Of a DNA stretch of 64,000 nucleotides, positions 46,561 through 56,100 are shown one piece after another. Both the position numbers and the translations under genes were made by a program. Location: NCBI RefSeq assembly GCF_001368915.1, contig NZ_CSTE01000005.1, positions 124,001 to 188,000 on the forward strand, given 5' to 3'. The notes under the pieces are model-generated. The model was not told the origin of the DNA. It was given only the letters and a program-made list of their open reading frames with translations, and ran no database searches. This DNA comes from Haloferax massiliensis. GTDB lineage: Archaea; Halobacteriota; Halobacteria; Halobacteriales; Haloferacaceae. How positions within the stretch are numbered: position 1 is the first letter of the stretch; each line of letters starts with the position of its first letter.

Positions 46561-46767
46561 CTCATCAACTCACCCACACGTAAGCAGGAAACCATAATAA
46601 ACTGCGTTTACCGAGTCGCTGACTGTCTCAGAGCCAGTAATTCGTGGAATACCGAAAAGTCAGTAACGGCCCCTCGAACGAGTTTCGCCCGGCGACGTCG
46701 AGAGCGGTCGCCCGTTCGGCCCGCGGCGACCTGCGCCTCTATATTCGTCGCCCGCCAATCGTTCGGT

Positions 46768-47271
46768 ATGACCGATCGGGAGTCGTTCACGCACGAGGAG
46801 TGGCGGACGCTCGCGCAGACGCCGGTCGAGGTGATGTACGGCGTCGTCGTCGCCTCGAACGGCGGCCTGTGGCGAGAGCTCAAAACCATTCGTCGAACCC
46901 TTCGACACGCCGACGAGTTCGAGCCGGAGACGGAACTCGTCACGCACCTCGCCGGGTTCGTCCGGGTGAACGCCGGCCGAGTGCGACGCGACGCGGAGAC
47001 ACACGATTTCAACCGCGCGGTGGCGAAGGCCCGCGCGCACGACTACTGTCGGGAGGCGGCGACAATCGTCCGAGCGCGAGCGACCGCGGCGGAGCGAGCC
47101 GAGTACGGACAGTTCGTGCGCTGGTGTGCCGAACGAGTCGCAGACGCCGGCGTCGAGGGCGGACTACTGGGATTGGGGGGCCGGCGAATCAGCCCGGCCG
47201 AGCGGGCGTTCATCGACGCTATCGGGGAGACGCTCGCAATCGCCGACGGGGCACGCGAGACAATCGAGTAA
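46768..47271 (+). CDS. Conserved haloarchaeal protein, unknown function
   Basis: A 167-residue helical cytoplasmic protein. The N-terminal half has EEWRTLAQTPVEVMYGVVVA, and the C-terminal half contains ISPAERAFIDAIGETLAIAD. A TATA box (ctatattc, about 46737-46744) lies 27 bases before the ATG, indicating a leaderless message. No catalytic motif was seen. It precedes the DUF389 gene by 54 bases but probably has separate promoters. Confidence 0.65.
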   Translation: MTDRESFTHEEWRTLAQTPVEVMYGVVVASNGGLWRELKTIRRTLRHADEFEPETELVTHLAGFVRVNAGRVRRDAETHDFNRAVAKARAHDYCREAATIVRARATAAERAEYGQFVRWCAERVADAGVEGGLLGLGGRRISPAERAFIDAIGETLAIADGARETIE

Positions 47272-47325
47272 GCCATCCTATCAAAGCACTCATATTTTTT
47301 GGTCCCGCGGGACGTTGTACTCCGT

Positions 47326-48726
47326 ATGCGACTCGTTCAGGTGTTGATACCCCGGGGGAGCCGAGAGAGCGTGCTTGAGTCGCTCGACCGACAGGCCATC
47401 GACTACGCCGTCTTCGAGGAGGTCGGCCGCGGCGACTTCGAGGCGATGGTGCAGTTCCCGGTCCCGCCCAGCGGCGTCGAGACGGTGATGGAAGAACTGA
47501 CGAACGCGGGCGTCCGAGGCGACAGCTACACTATCGTACTCCCCACGGAGACGGTCGTCTCGCAGCGCCTCTCGGCTCTGAAAGAGCGCTTTCCCGGACT
47601 CCGCATCTCCCGCGAGGAGCTCCACGCGAGGGCCGAAGACCTCGCGCCGGCGAACTCGACGTTCTTCAGCTTCCTGATTCTCAGCACGGTCATCGCCGCG
47701 ACGGGCCTGCTTCTCGACTCCGCGGCGACGATCATCGGGGCGATGGTCGTCGCCCCGCTGATGGGGCCGGCGGTTTCGGCGTCCGTCGGGGCGATTCTGG
47801 CCGACAGGCGCATGGCGACCCGCGGCGTCGTGCTTCAGGTGACGGGGCTCGCGGCGGCCATCGCGACGGCCGCCGTCCTCGGCGTGATACTCCAGCAGAC
47901 GATTCTCATTCCGCCGGGCGTCGACATACAGGCGATACCGCAGGTCGCAGAGCGCACCAGTCCGAACGTCCTGTCGCTGTTCCTCGCGTTGGGGTCGGGT
48001 ATCGCGGGGGCGATAAGCATCATGCGCGGGTCCGGGTCGACGCTCGTCGGCGTCGCCATCGCCGTCGCGCTCGTCCCGCCGGCGGCGACGTCGGGGTTGG
48101 GTATCGCGTTCGGGCTTCCCGTGGTCGCCGTCGCGGGCGCGGTGCTCGTCGTCGTCAACCTCCTCGCCATCAACCTCTCGGCGCTGATTCTGTTCTATCT
48201 GTCGGGGTTCAAGCCGCTGGACGCCGACGAGCGGGAGGGAGTCAGAGCGTCCATCGCCTCTCGAATCGCCGTCATCGGCGTGGCTATCGCGGTTCTCTCG
48301 CTCGTCCTCGCCGGCGTGACGTACGCGTCGTTCCAGACCGCGTCGTTCGAACAGCAGACGCAGACCGAACTCCAGCGACAGTTCGACGAGGCGGACATCG
48401 AGGGCGTCGAACTCGTCAGCGTCACGGTCGACTACAGGCCCGTCGACTACCTCCTCGGGAATCAACCGCGGGTCGACGTGCTCGTGGGGATTCCGCGCGA
48501 CCTGCAAGCGCCCCCCGACCTCGCACAGCGGTTCGACGACCAACTGACCGAGGGGTTGGACCGAGACGTAGTCGTCAGGGTCGGCTTCGTCGAGGCGCAG
48601 GTCTCCGACGACGCGGCGACGAGAGCTTCGACCGGCGCGTTCGCATCCACCAGTCGCCCGCATACATCCGGTAACCGCACTCTCACCGGTACGGCGCTCG
48701 TCAGCTCCCCGGGGGCATGGCCGTGA
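47326..48726 (+). CDS. DUF389 / TIGR00341 family membrane protein
   Basis: The 466-residue protein has an N-terminal ferredoxin-like cytoplasmic domain (about 1-105) followed by about six membrane helices, with the family signature LDSAATIIGAMVVAPLMGP (about 135) and GVAIAVALVPPAATSGLGIA (about 245). A soluble C-terminal domain is at about 350-430. The family is proposed to be transporters; the substrate is unknown. The start MRLVQVLIPRG at 47326 is preferred over one nine codons upstream. It overlaps the next gene by 10 bases. Confidence 0.85.
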   Translation: MRLVQVLIPRGSRESVLESLDRQAIDYAVFEEVGRGDFEAMVQFPVPPSGVETVMEELTNAGVRGDSYTIVLPTETVVSQRLSALKERFPGLRISREELHARAEDLAPANSTFFSFLILSTVIAATGLLLDSAATIIGAMVVAPLMGPAVSASVGAILADRRMATRGVVLQVTGLAAAIATAAVLGVILQQTILIPPGVDIQAIPQVAERTSPNVLSLFLALGSGIAGAISIMRGSGSTLVGVAIAVALVPPAATSGLGIAFGLPVVAVAGAVLVVVNLLAINLSALILFYLSGFKPLDADEREGVRASIASRIAVIGVAIAVLSLVLAGVTYASFQTASFEQQTQTELQRQFDEADIEGVELVSVTVDYRPVDYLLGNQPRVDVLVGIPRDLQAPPDLAQRFDDQLTEGLDRDVVVRVGFVEAQVSDDAATRASTGAFASTSRPHTSGNRTLTGTALVSSPGAWP

Positions 48727-50069
48727 CCGACGCGTACTACTTCATCAGCGACCTCCACATCGGCGGCGACGAGCAACTGGGAAAGGTCGATTTCCTCGAC
48801 GAGCTTCTGTCGTTCCTGCGGACGCTCGAAGCGACCGACGAGGACGCCGAACTGATCATCAACGGCGACGCCTTCGGGCTGTGGGAGTTCACCGACGTCG
48901 ACGGACTCGACAAGTTCGACGCGCTCGTCGAGCGCTATCCGGAGCTGTTCGACCAGTTCGAAGCGACGGGCGAGCGAATCCCCATCACGCTCATCCCCGG
49001 GAACCACGACTACGAGCTCGCGGCCTACCCGGAGTACGTCGACCGACTGGCCGAGTTCAACGTCACGCTCCGACAGGAGGTCTCGATAACCCGGCGCGTC
49101 GGCGACTACGTCGTCCACGTCGAACACGGGATGCAACGGGACCCGAACAACCGGATTCCGGACTTCGGAAACCCCCACGCGAACCCCCCGGGCTACTTCG
49201 TCAACAGGCAGGTCACGAGCCGCGCCGGCCGGCTCTCCGAGCGCGGGAAGTTCAACTGGCTCAAAGACGTGCAGGCGGTGACGCCGATGACGCAGATTCC
49301 GGCGTGGATGCTGTCGAACTACTTCTATCGGGAGATGAGCCCGTGGCTCAGATACGTCTCCGCCCCGTTTCTCCTCCTTTTCAACGTCGGCTTTCTCTAC
49401 GTGCTCGCGTTCGCGCTCGACGCCGCCGGTCTCTGGTCGCTCCCGATGGACCTCATCGAACGGGTTCTCGGGCTGTTCGGCCCGGTCGGGACGCTGGTCG
49501 ACCTGCTTTTGACCGCGAATCTCGCCGTCACGCTGTTGTTGATACTGGTCGCGGTACCGCTTTTCGTCTTCGCGCGCGACGTCCGAAAGACGCTCCGGCG
49601 GTTCGGCATCGACCGGCCGGAAGAACGGGAGTCGTCGGCGGACACCTATCTGACGGCCGCCAGAGAGCTGTTCGCGTCCGACCCGGCGGTCGCGGTGTTC
49701 GTCTACGGCCACACCCACCGACCCGCAGTCACCGAAATCGAAGGCGGGGTCGTCGTCAACACGGGGACGTGGCTGAAGCGACTGCGCCGCGTCGAGTCCG
49801 CGTTCGGCGTCCTCCCGCCCGTGTTCTACTCGTGGTACCAACTCAACTACGTGCGCGTGTCGGCGACGGAAGACGGCGGGGTCGCCGTCGACTACGAACT
49901 CGTCGAGAAGTCCGCGCCGAACGAGGAGACGTGGTTCCAACGGCTCGTCACGTCGACACCGAGGCGGGAGGCCGCGATTCCGTCGCGGACGGTCGTCCGG
50001 TCGGGCGGGTCGAGCGAGTCGGTTGCGACCGAGTCGATTGCGACGGAAGCCGACACGGCCGACCGCTGA
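48717..50069 (+). CDS. Calcineurin-like metallophosphoesterase with inserted membrane hairpin
   Basis: A 450-residue protein. Metal-binding motifs are SDLHIGG (Asp12, His14), NGDAFG (Asp51), GNHDYE (95-100), VEHGMQ (His137) and VYGHTHRP (331-334). Between His137 and the GHTH motif there are two hydrophobic helices (about 213-236 and 260-286), so the catalytic fold is split around a membrane hairpin. The family includes LpxH-like diphosphatases; the substrate here may be a lipid or nucleotide pyrophosphate. It overlaps the DUF389 gene by 10 bases. Confidence 0.85.
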   Translation: MAVTDAYYFISDLHIGGDEQLGKVDFLDELLSFLRTLEATDEDAELIINGDAFGLWEFTDVDGLDKFDALVERYPELFDQFEATGERIPITLIPGNHDYELAAYPEYVDRLAEFNVTLRQEVSITRRVGDYVVHVEHGMQRDPNNRIPDFGNPHANPPGYFVNRQVTSRAGRLSERGKFNWLKDVQAVTPMTQIPAWMLSNYFYREMSPWLRYVSAPFLLLFNVGFLYVLAFALDAAGLWSLPMDLIERVLGLFGPVGTLVDLLLTANLAVTLLLILVAVPLFVFARDVRKTLRRFGIDRPEERESSADTYLTAARELFASDPAVAVFVYGHTHRPAVTEIEGGVVVNTGTWLKRLRRVESAFGVLPPVFYSWYQLNYVRVSATEDGGVAVDYELVEKSAPNEETWFQRLVTSTPRREAAIPSRTVVRSGGSSESVATESIATEADTADR

Positions 50070-50086
50070 CGGTCCGAACCGCAGAC

Positions 50087-50092
50087 GGGAGG
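50087..50092 (+). promoter_or_regulatory. Ribosome-binding site deciding the potassium-channel start
   Basis: GGGAGG lies nine bases before the ATG at 50102 and supports that start over the in-frame ATG at 50126. Confidence 0.6.
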
Positions 50093-50101
50093 AAACGACA
50101 T

Positions 50102-50986
50102 ATGACTCGGCGGCGATACTGTGGCATGGCGCAGACGTCCAGAGACCAGGTGTGGACGGTGGTCGACCCGGATTCCGAGAACCGCTGGGGCGAACGGTTC
50201 GAGCGCCTCGTGTTCGTCCTCGCGTCGGCGAACGTCGTCGCCGTCGTCCTCTCGACGGTCGAGTCGCTGTACGAGCGGTTCGGAGCCTACTTCGACGGCC
50301 TGCTCGTCGCGTCCATCGCGCTGTTCACGTGCCTGTACGTCGTCCGGCTCTGGGCCGCCGGCTCGGCCGCTCCCGACGCCGGACGGAGTCGGTTCGCGTT
50401 CGTCCGCGACCCCATCTCGGTCGTCGACTGTTTCGTCATCGCGACGTTCTGGACCGGACTCCTCTTCGAGATACGGCTGTTCGAGTCGGGGCTGTTCCGC
50501 GTCTTGTGGTTGGCTCGCGTGCTGAACCTCTCGTGGTTCAGACGCTCCCGGCGGCGGTTCAAGCGAGTCCTCGACGCACAGCGCGACGACCTCGGGGTCG
50601 CGTTCAGCGGGGCCGGGATGTTGGTCCTCGTCTCGTCGACGCTCATGTACTTCGTCGAGGGAAGCGTCCAACCGGACGCGTTCTCGTCGATTCCGGAGAC
50701 GCTCTGGTGGGGCGTCGTGACGCTCACCACGGTCGGCTACGGCGACGTGGTTCCCGTGACGCCGCTCGGGCGTCTGCTCGGCGCTGCGACCATGCTCGGC
50801 GGCGTCGCCTTCTTCGCGCTCCCGTCGAGCATCTTGGCCGCGGGGTTCTTCGCGGAGCGGGCGGGAGAACGGGCGCAGGAGACCGAAGAGACACGGACGA
50901 CCGACCGAGGACGGCCCGGAGGAAAGCGGGTCGAATGGTGCCCGTACTGCGGCGAGTCGCTCGACACCGGGTCGTCGCACGGCTGA
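50102..50986 (+). CDS. Voltage-gated-like potassium channel
   Basis: A 294-residue membrane protein with an S1-S4-like region (about 30-140, including the Arg-rich SWFRRSRRRFKR linker), the pore with selectivity filter TLTTVGYGDVVPVTPLGR (about 228), and the inner helix. The C-terminus ends with a single CPYCGESL knuckle, an unusual half of a zinc site. It forms tetramers in the membrane and conducts potassium. The start at 50102 is backed by a GGGAGG site. Confidence 0.9.
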   Translation: MTRRRYCGMAQTSRDQVWTVVDPDSENRWGERFERLVFVLASANVVAVVLSTVESLYERFGAYFDGLLVASIALFTCLYVVRLWAAGSAAPDAGRSRFAFVRDPISVVDCFVIATFWTGLLFEIRLFESGLFRVLWLARVLNLSWFRRSRRRFKRVLDAQRDDLGVAFSGAGMLVLVSSTLMYFVEGSVQPDAFSSIPETLWWGVVTLTTVGYGDVVPVTPLGRLLGAATMLGGVAFFALPSSILAAGFFAERAGERAQETEETRTTDRGRPGGKRVEWCPYCGESLDTGSSHG

Positions 50987-51059
50987 GCCGAACCGACCGG
51001 AAGACGGGCCACGCCCGCCGTCAGCAGGGTTTATCGAACAGGACGTGATATCAACAGGG

Positions 51060-52727
51060 ATGGACGCAGACGCGAACGCTCACACCCTCGGAGAGGGCAC
51101 GGTAGTGACCGACTCGGCGAGCGGGCTGGCGTACTGGGGGCCGGCCGTGGCGGTGAGTCTCGCGATGTTCATCGGGGTCATCGACTCGACGCTGATGAAC
51201 GTCGCGATTCCGTCCATCGTCGCCGACCTCGACACGACCGTCACGGTCGTTCAGGGCGCGATTTCGTTCTACGCGATGGTCATGGCGGCGCTGATTCTCC
51301 CCGGCGGCAAGCTGTCGTCGATGTACGGGATTCGGCGGCTGATGACCGCGACGCTCCTCGTGTACGGGGTCGGGACGACGCTGGCGGCGCTGAGTTGGAA
51401 CGTCGTCGTGCTCTACGTCGGCTGGTCGGTCGTCGAGGGGGCCGCCGCCGCCGTGTTGCTCCCGCTGACGTTCACCGTCCTCCTCGTCAGCTACGAGGGC
51501 GCAGACCGGGCGAAAGCCCTCGGTATCCTCGCCGGAGTGAACGCCGCGGGTGCCGCGTTCGGACCGCTACTCGGCGGCGCGGTCACGACGTTCGCGAGTT
51601 GGCGATGGGGGTTCGGCATCGAGGTGCTAATCGTCCTCGTCGCGCTCGCGTTCGTCAGGTATCTCCCCGAGGAGTCTCTGAGCGAGACGCCGACGAAACT
51701 GGACGTCGGCGGCACGGTCCTCTCGGTGGTGGGGACGACCGCCCTCGTCGCCGGTGTCCTCTTGGCCGGGCGGTACGGCTGGCTATTGGCCCGCCGGCCG
51801 TTCGTCGTCGGCGGCGTGCGACTGGACCTGCTCGGCGCGTCTCCGACCCTCTGGCTCGTCGGCTTCGGGGCCGTCGCCTTCGCGGGCTTCGTCCAGTACG
51901 AGCGCCGCGTCGAGCGCGAGGGCGGGTCGCCGCTCGTCCCGGTCCGGCTCCTATCGAACGGGCAGTTCACCGCCGGCGTCGTCACGAACGCCGCGCGGTC
52001 GCTGGTCCTCGCGGGGTTCATCTTCGTCGTCCCGGTCTTCCTCCAGTCCGGGGCCGGATACACCGCGTTCGAAACTGGCGTCGCAATGCTTCCGTTCTCC
52101 CTCGCGACGTTCGTCGCGTCCATCTTCACGACCGACTGGCGGCGGGCCGTCGCGCCGAAACTGCTGATTCAGGGCGGCGTCGTGCTCATGGGGGTCGGCG
52201 TGCTCGCGCTCGTGTCGCAGACGACGCTCGACGCGACGGTGACGCAACTCGCCGTACCGATGGGGCTCGTGGGGCTCGGTCTCGGGCTCGTGATGGCACA
52301 ACTCATCGATATGACGCTCTCGGCTGTCGACCAACGGGACTCGGCGGCGGCGTCCGGCCTGCTGAACGCGACGATGATGCTCGGCTACTCGTTCGGGACC
52401 GCCATCGTGGGCGCGTACCTGCTCGGGCGCTTTTACGACGGCGTCGTCGACGGCGTGCTGACCGCCATTAACGCGAGCGTGTCGGCGAGCGAGCGAGGGG
52501 CGCTCGTCGTGGCGCTGGAAAACGCCGCCGAGACGGCGACCGAAGAGACCCAACGGGCGTTTCTCGCCGGTCTCACACCGGCGCAACGGGAGCTACTGAC
52601 CGACGTGTTCGACGCCTCGATAGTGCAGGCACAGCGGGAGACGCTGTTTCTCCTCGCGCTTTTCGTGTTGCTCGTGCTCCTCGTTTCGACGCTCCTACCG
52701 GACGAAGGGACCAGCGGCGACCCGTGA
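51060..52727 (+). CDS. MFS transporter, DHA2 (EmrB/QacA-like) family
   Basis: A 555-residue protein with about 14 helices. The first helix has SLAMFIGVIDSTLMNVAIPS with the D-x-T-x-x-N-V-A pattern, motif A is GGKLSSMYGIRRLM, and the antiporter motif C region is GVNAAGAAFGPLLGGAV. It probably exports drugs or other lipophilic compounds in exchange for protons. It stands as a single gene 73 bases after the channel. Confidence 0.9.
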   Translation: MDADANAHTLGEGTVVTDSASGLAYWGPAVAVSLAMFIGVIDSTLMNVAIPSIVADLDTTVTVVQGAISFYAMVMAALILPGGKLSSMYGIRRLMTATLLVYGVGTTLAALSWNVVVLYVGWSVVEGAAAAVLLPLTFTVLLVSYEGADRAKALGILAGVNAAGAAFGPLLGGAVTTFASWRWGFGIEVLIVLVALAFVRYLPEESLSETPTKLDVGGTVLSVVGTTALVAGVLLAGRYGWLLARRPFVVGGVRLDLLGASPTLWLVGFGAVAFAGFVQYERRVEREGGSPLVPVRLLSNGQFTAGVVTNAARSLVLAGFIFVVPVFLQSGAGYTAFETGVAMLPFSLATFVASIFTTDWRRAVAPKLLIQGGVVLMGVGVLALVSQTTLDATVTQLAVPMGLVGLGLGLVMAQLIDMTLSAVDQRDSAAASGLLNATMMLGYSFGTAIVGAYLLGRFYDGVVDGVLTAINASVSASERGALVVALENAAETATEETQRAFLAGLTPAQRELLTDVFDASIVQAQRETLFLLALFVLLVLLVSTLLPDEGTSGDP

Positions 52728-53188
52728 GCCGTGAGCACAGCGTCGTTCGCTGTCGTCGCTCTCATCGCTGTCGTCGTCTCAACGAACAATGCGTTGAGTG
52801 GGTAGACTGACGTGAGACCGCCATTCAAAATATTTGTTTTGATAACTTCCTCACCAACAGGTATTGAATAAAAATAGCAATATTGAATTCAGAGACGACT
52901 GAGAAGATTTGTCTAAATACCCCTACTCAACCCGCTAAAGTCACAAATTCTAGAATTTGTAAAATGTTTTCAGATATAATCGTGTGAGTGTCCAACATAA
53001 CAAAATTAGATTCGGAATCGTAGTTTAAAATATTTATATTCAAAAGCACGATTTTATTCGGCATCGTTATACAATATCCCCGTTAGTCTGTATCGACCAA
53101 TTATCGGACGTGAATCCGTATTTGGCAGTAATATGGTATTTAAGGGACTCAGGGGCCACGGCAGGGCGGACGGGGAGGCGAACAGCTG
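52728..53188 (+). other. AT-rich promoter region of the large surface protein
   Basis: 461 bases, very AT-rich from 52820 to 53110, with no gene. A TATA box gtatttaag at 53136-53144 and ribosome-binding site GGGGAGG at 53172-53178 (10 bases before the ATG at 53189) serve the surface-protein gene, which is therefore a leadered message. Confidence 0.55.
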
Positions 53189-56100
53189 ATGACGAGGGGG
53201 GTCGGGATAACGCGACAGCAGGTGAGCACACTCGTGCTGACGCTGGTGACGGTGATTTCGCTCGTCGCGTGGGTACCCGTCGGTGCGGCGGCGGTCACGA
53301 ACGGCGCGGATATCACGCATTCGAACCTCTCGGTGACGCCGACGACGCTCTACGAGGGAAGCGCCGTCACCGTGAACGTCACCGTCGAAAACACCGGGGC
53401 GTCACAGCAACCGTACAACACGACCCTCACCGTCGACGGCGAGGTCGTGGCGTACCAAACCGGGACACTCAACGCGAGCGAAAGCCGACAGCTCACGTTC
53501 ACGGAGACGCTCTGGGGGGCGGGGACCTACGACGTCGCCGCCGGGGGGCTCGCCGCACAGACCGTGACCGTCGAGGCGGCCAACGCGAAGTTCCACGGCG
53601 GGCCGGGCAACCTCGGGAACTACCCGAACCAGGAGGGGCCGCTCACCGAACCCGTGGAAGTCTGGAACGTCTCCGACACCGCCCCGCAGGTGATGCAACC
53701 GACCATCGTGGGCGACACGCTCTACACCGCCTTCCACGACGGCGGCGAACTCTACGCGTTAGATCCCGAAACGGGAGAGGTGAAGTGGAACGCGACGCCC
53801 GGAGGGACTTGGGGTTCGACGTGGACCACGCCCGCCTACGCCAACGGCGTCCTCTACCTCGGAAGCAACGACTACAAGCTACACGCGATAAACGCGACCG
53901 ACGGCACCGAAATCTGGAGTTACGAGACGCAGACGAACGTCCGGTCGGCCCCCGCGGTCGTCGACGGCGTCGTCTACTTCGGGAGCAACGACGGGAACCT
54001 GACCGCGGTCGACGCCGACACCGGCGAAGAGCTCTGGTACTACACGATGTACCAGCCGGTGCTGGTGGAGTCGAACCCCGCGGTCGTCGACGGCGTCGTC
54101 TACGTCTCGGCCGACGACGATAACCTGACCGCGCTGAACGCCACCACCGGGGCGAAACTCTGGAACTACACGCTCCGCGACGAGAGCCAGTCGGACCCGA
54201 CGGTCGCGAACGACACGGTGTTCGTCGGGAGCGACAGCACGATGGGCGAAACAAGCGGGAACGGAAGCGTGTACGCCATCAACGCGACCGACGGCACCAA
54301 GCGCTGGAACTACTCGATGACGGGCGACGTGGATTCGAGTCAGGTGTACGCCGACGGCGTCGTCTACGCCGGGAGCCGCGGCGGCGAACTCGTCGCGCTC
54401 GACGCCGCCGACGGAAGCAGACTCTGGAACGCGTCGGGGAGCGACTTCCGCGGCGCGCCGGTCGTCGCGGGCGACGTGCTCTACATCACGGATTTCGGTG
54501 ACTCGACCGTTCGCGCGTTCAACGCGACCGACGGGACGGAACTGTGGTCGTACAACTCGCCAGCGAGCAGCCTCTACGCGACGCCGCTCGCGTGGAACGG
54601 CTATCTCTACTACGGCAGCGGCAGTCAGTTCCACGCGCTCGCGGAGCCGGCACCGACCGTCTCGGCGGTCAACGCGACCAATCCCACGGGACAGAACCTT
54701 TCCGTGTCGTTCGACTCGTCGCAGGCTCTGACGAACATCTCCGTCTCGGTCGCCGGCCCGAGTTCGACGGCGTTCACCGAGGCCGACTTCACGGAATCGG
54801 GGAGCGAGCCGTACACGTACACGCTCGCGTCGCCGTACGAGACCGGAAGCGACGGCACCTACACCGTCACGGTCGACACCGCGGAGAACGCCGACGGGCA
54901 GGATGGGGCCGCAAGCGAGTCCGACAGCGTCACTATCGACACGGTCGCGCCCGCCGTCGACGCGGGGGCGAACGCCACCGTTGACGAGGACGTGGCGCTC
55001 GACTTCAACGCGACGGCGACCGACGCCGTCGGCGTCACGAGCACCTCGTGGGACTTCGGCGACGGCTCCGCGAACGTGACCGGCAAAAACGCCACTCACA
55101 CCTTCGCAGACCCCGGCACCTACACGGCGACGTTCACCGCCAGCGACGCGGCGGGGAACGAGGGAACCGACACGCTGGTCGTGACCGTCAACGACACGAC
55201 CGCACCCACCGCAGACGCGGGCGCGAACCAGACCGTCGACGAGGACACCGCCGTCGACTTCGACGGCTCCGCCTCGACCGACAACGGCGTCATCGACAGC
55301 TACGAGTGGGACTTCGACGACGGCTCCGCGAACGCGACCGGAGCGACCCCGAGTCACACGTTCGCCGACCCCGGTACCTACAACGTCACGCTGAACGTGA
55401 CCGACACCGGCGGTAACGCCGACGCCGACACGCTGGTCGTGACGGTCGCCGACGCGACCGCGCCCACCGCCGACGCCGGCGACAACGTGTCGGTCACGGA
55501 GGGCGACGCGGTCAAGTTCGATGCCAGCGGGTCGACCGACAACGGTGTCCTCAACAGCTACGAGTGGGACTTCGGCGACGGCGCGAACTCGACGAACGCC
55601 ACCGAGACCCACAGCTACGGCTCGACCGGCACCTACACCGTCACCCTGAACGTGACTGACGCCGCCGGCAACGTCGATTCGGACACGATGACCGTCACCG
55701 TGAACGAAGAATCGTCGTCGTCGTCGTCGTCGTCATCCTCCTCCTCGTCGGGGGGAACCGCGGAGACGACCGAAGAGACGGACGACGACGCGGACGTCGT
55801 CGTCGACACGGCGAGCGAAGGGACGACGAAGCGGTCGGACGTGTCGGTGACGAACGTCGACACGACCCGCCCCGTCGTCATCCCGCTCGAACCCCCCGCG
55901 ACCGACGCCGAGGCCGGCGGGAGCGAGACCAACGAGTCCGCCGGGGGCGCTGGGGACGCCGCGAGCGCCGACGAATCGGCGTCGACCGCCGCCGAGAACA
56001 TCTCGGTCGCACAGCTCTCGATGAACGTGAGAAGCGAGGACGACTTCACGCTGAGCGTCACGACGTACGAGGCGTCCGAGGACGAGGCCACGAGCGAGCG

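Noticed and set aside
55713-55751. TCG-rich run as a microsatellite or mobile repeat
   Set aside because: It encodes the Ser linker of the surface protein in frame; noted there as possible length variation only.
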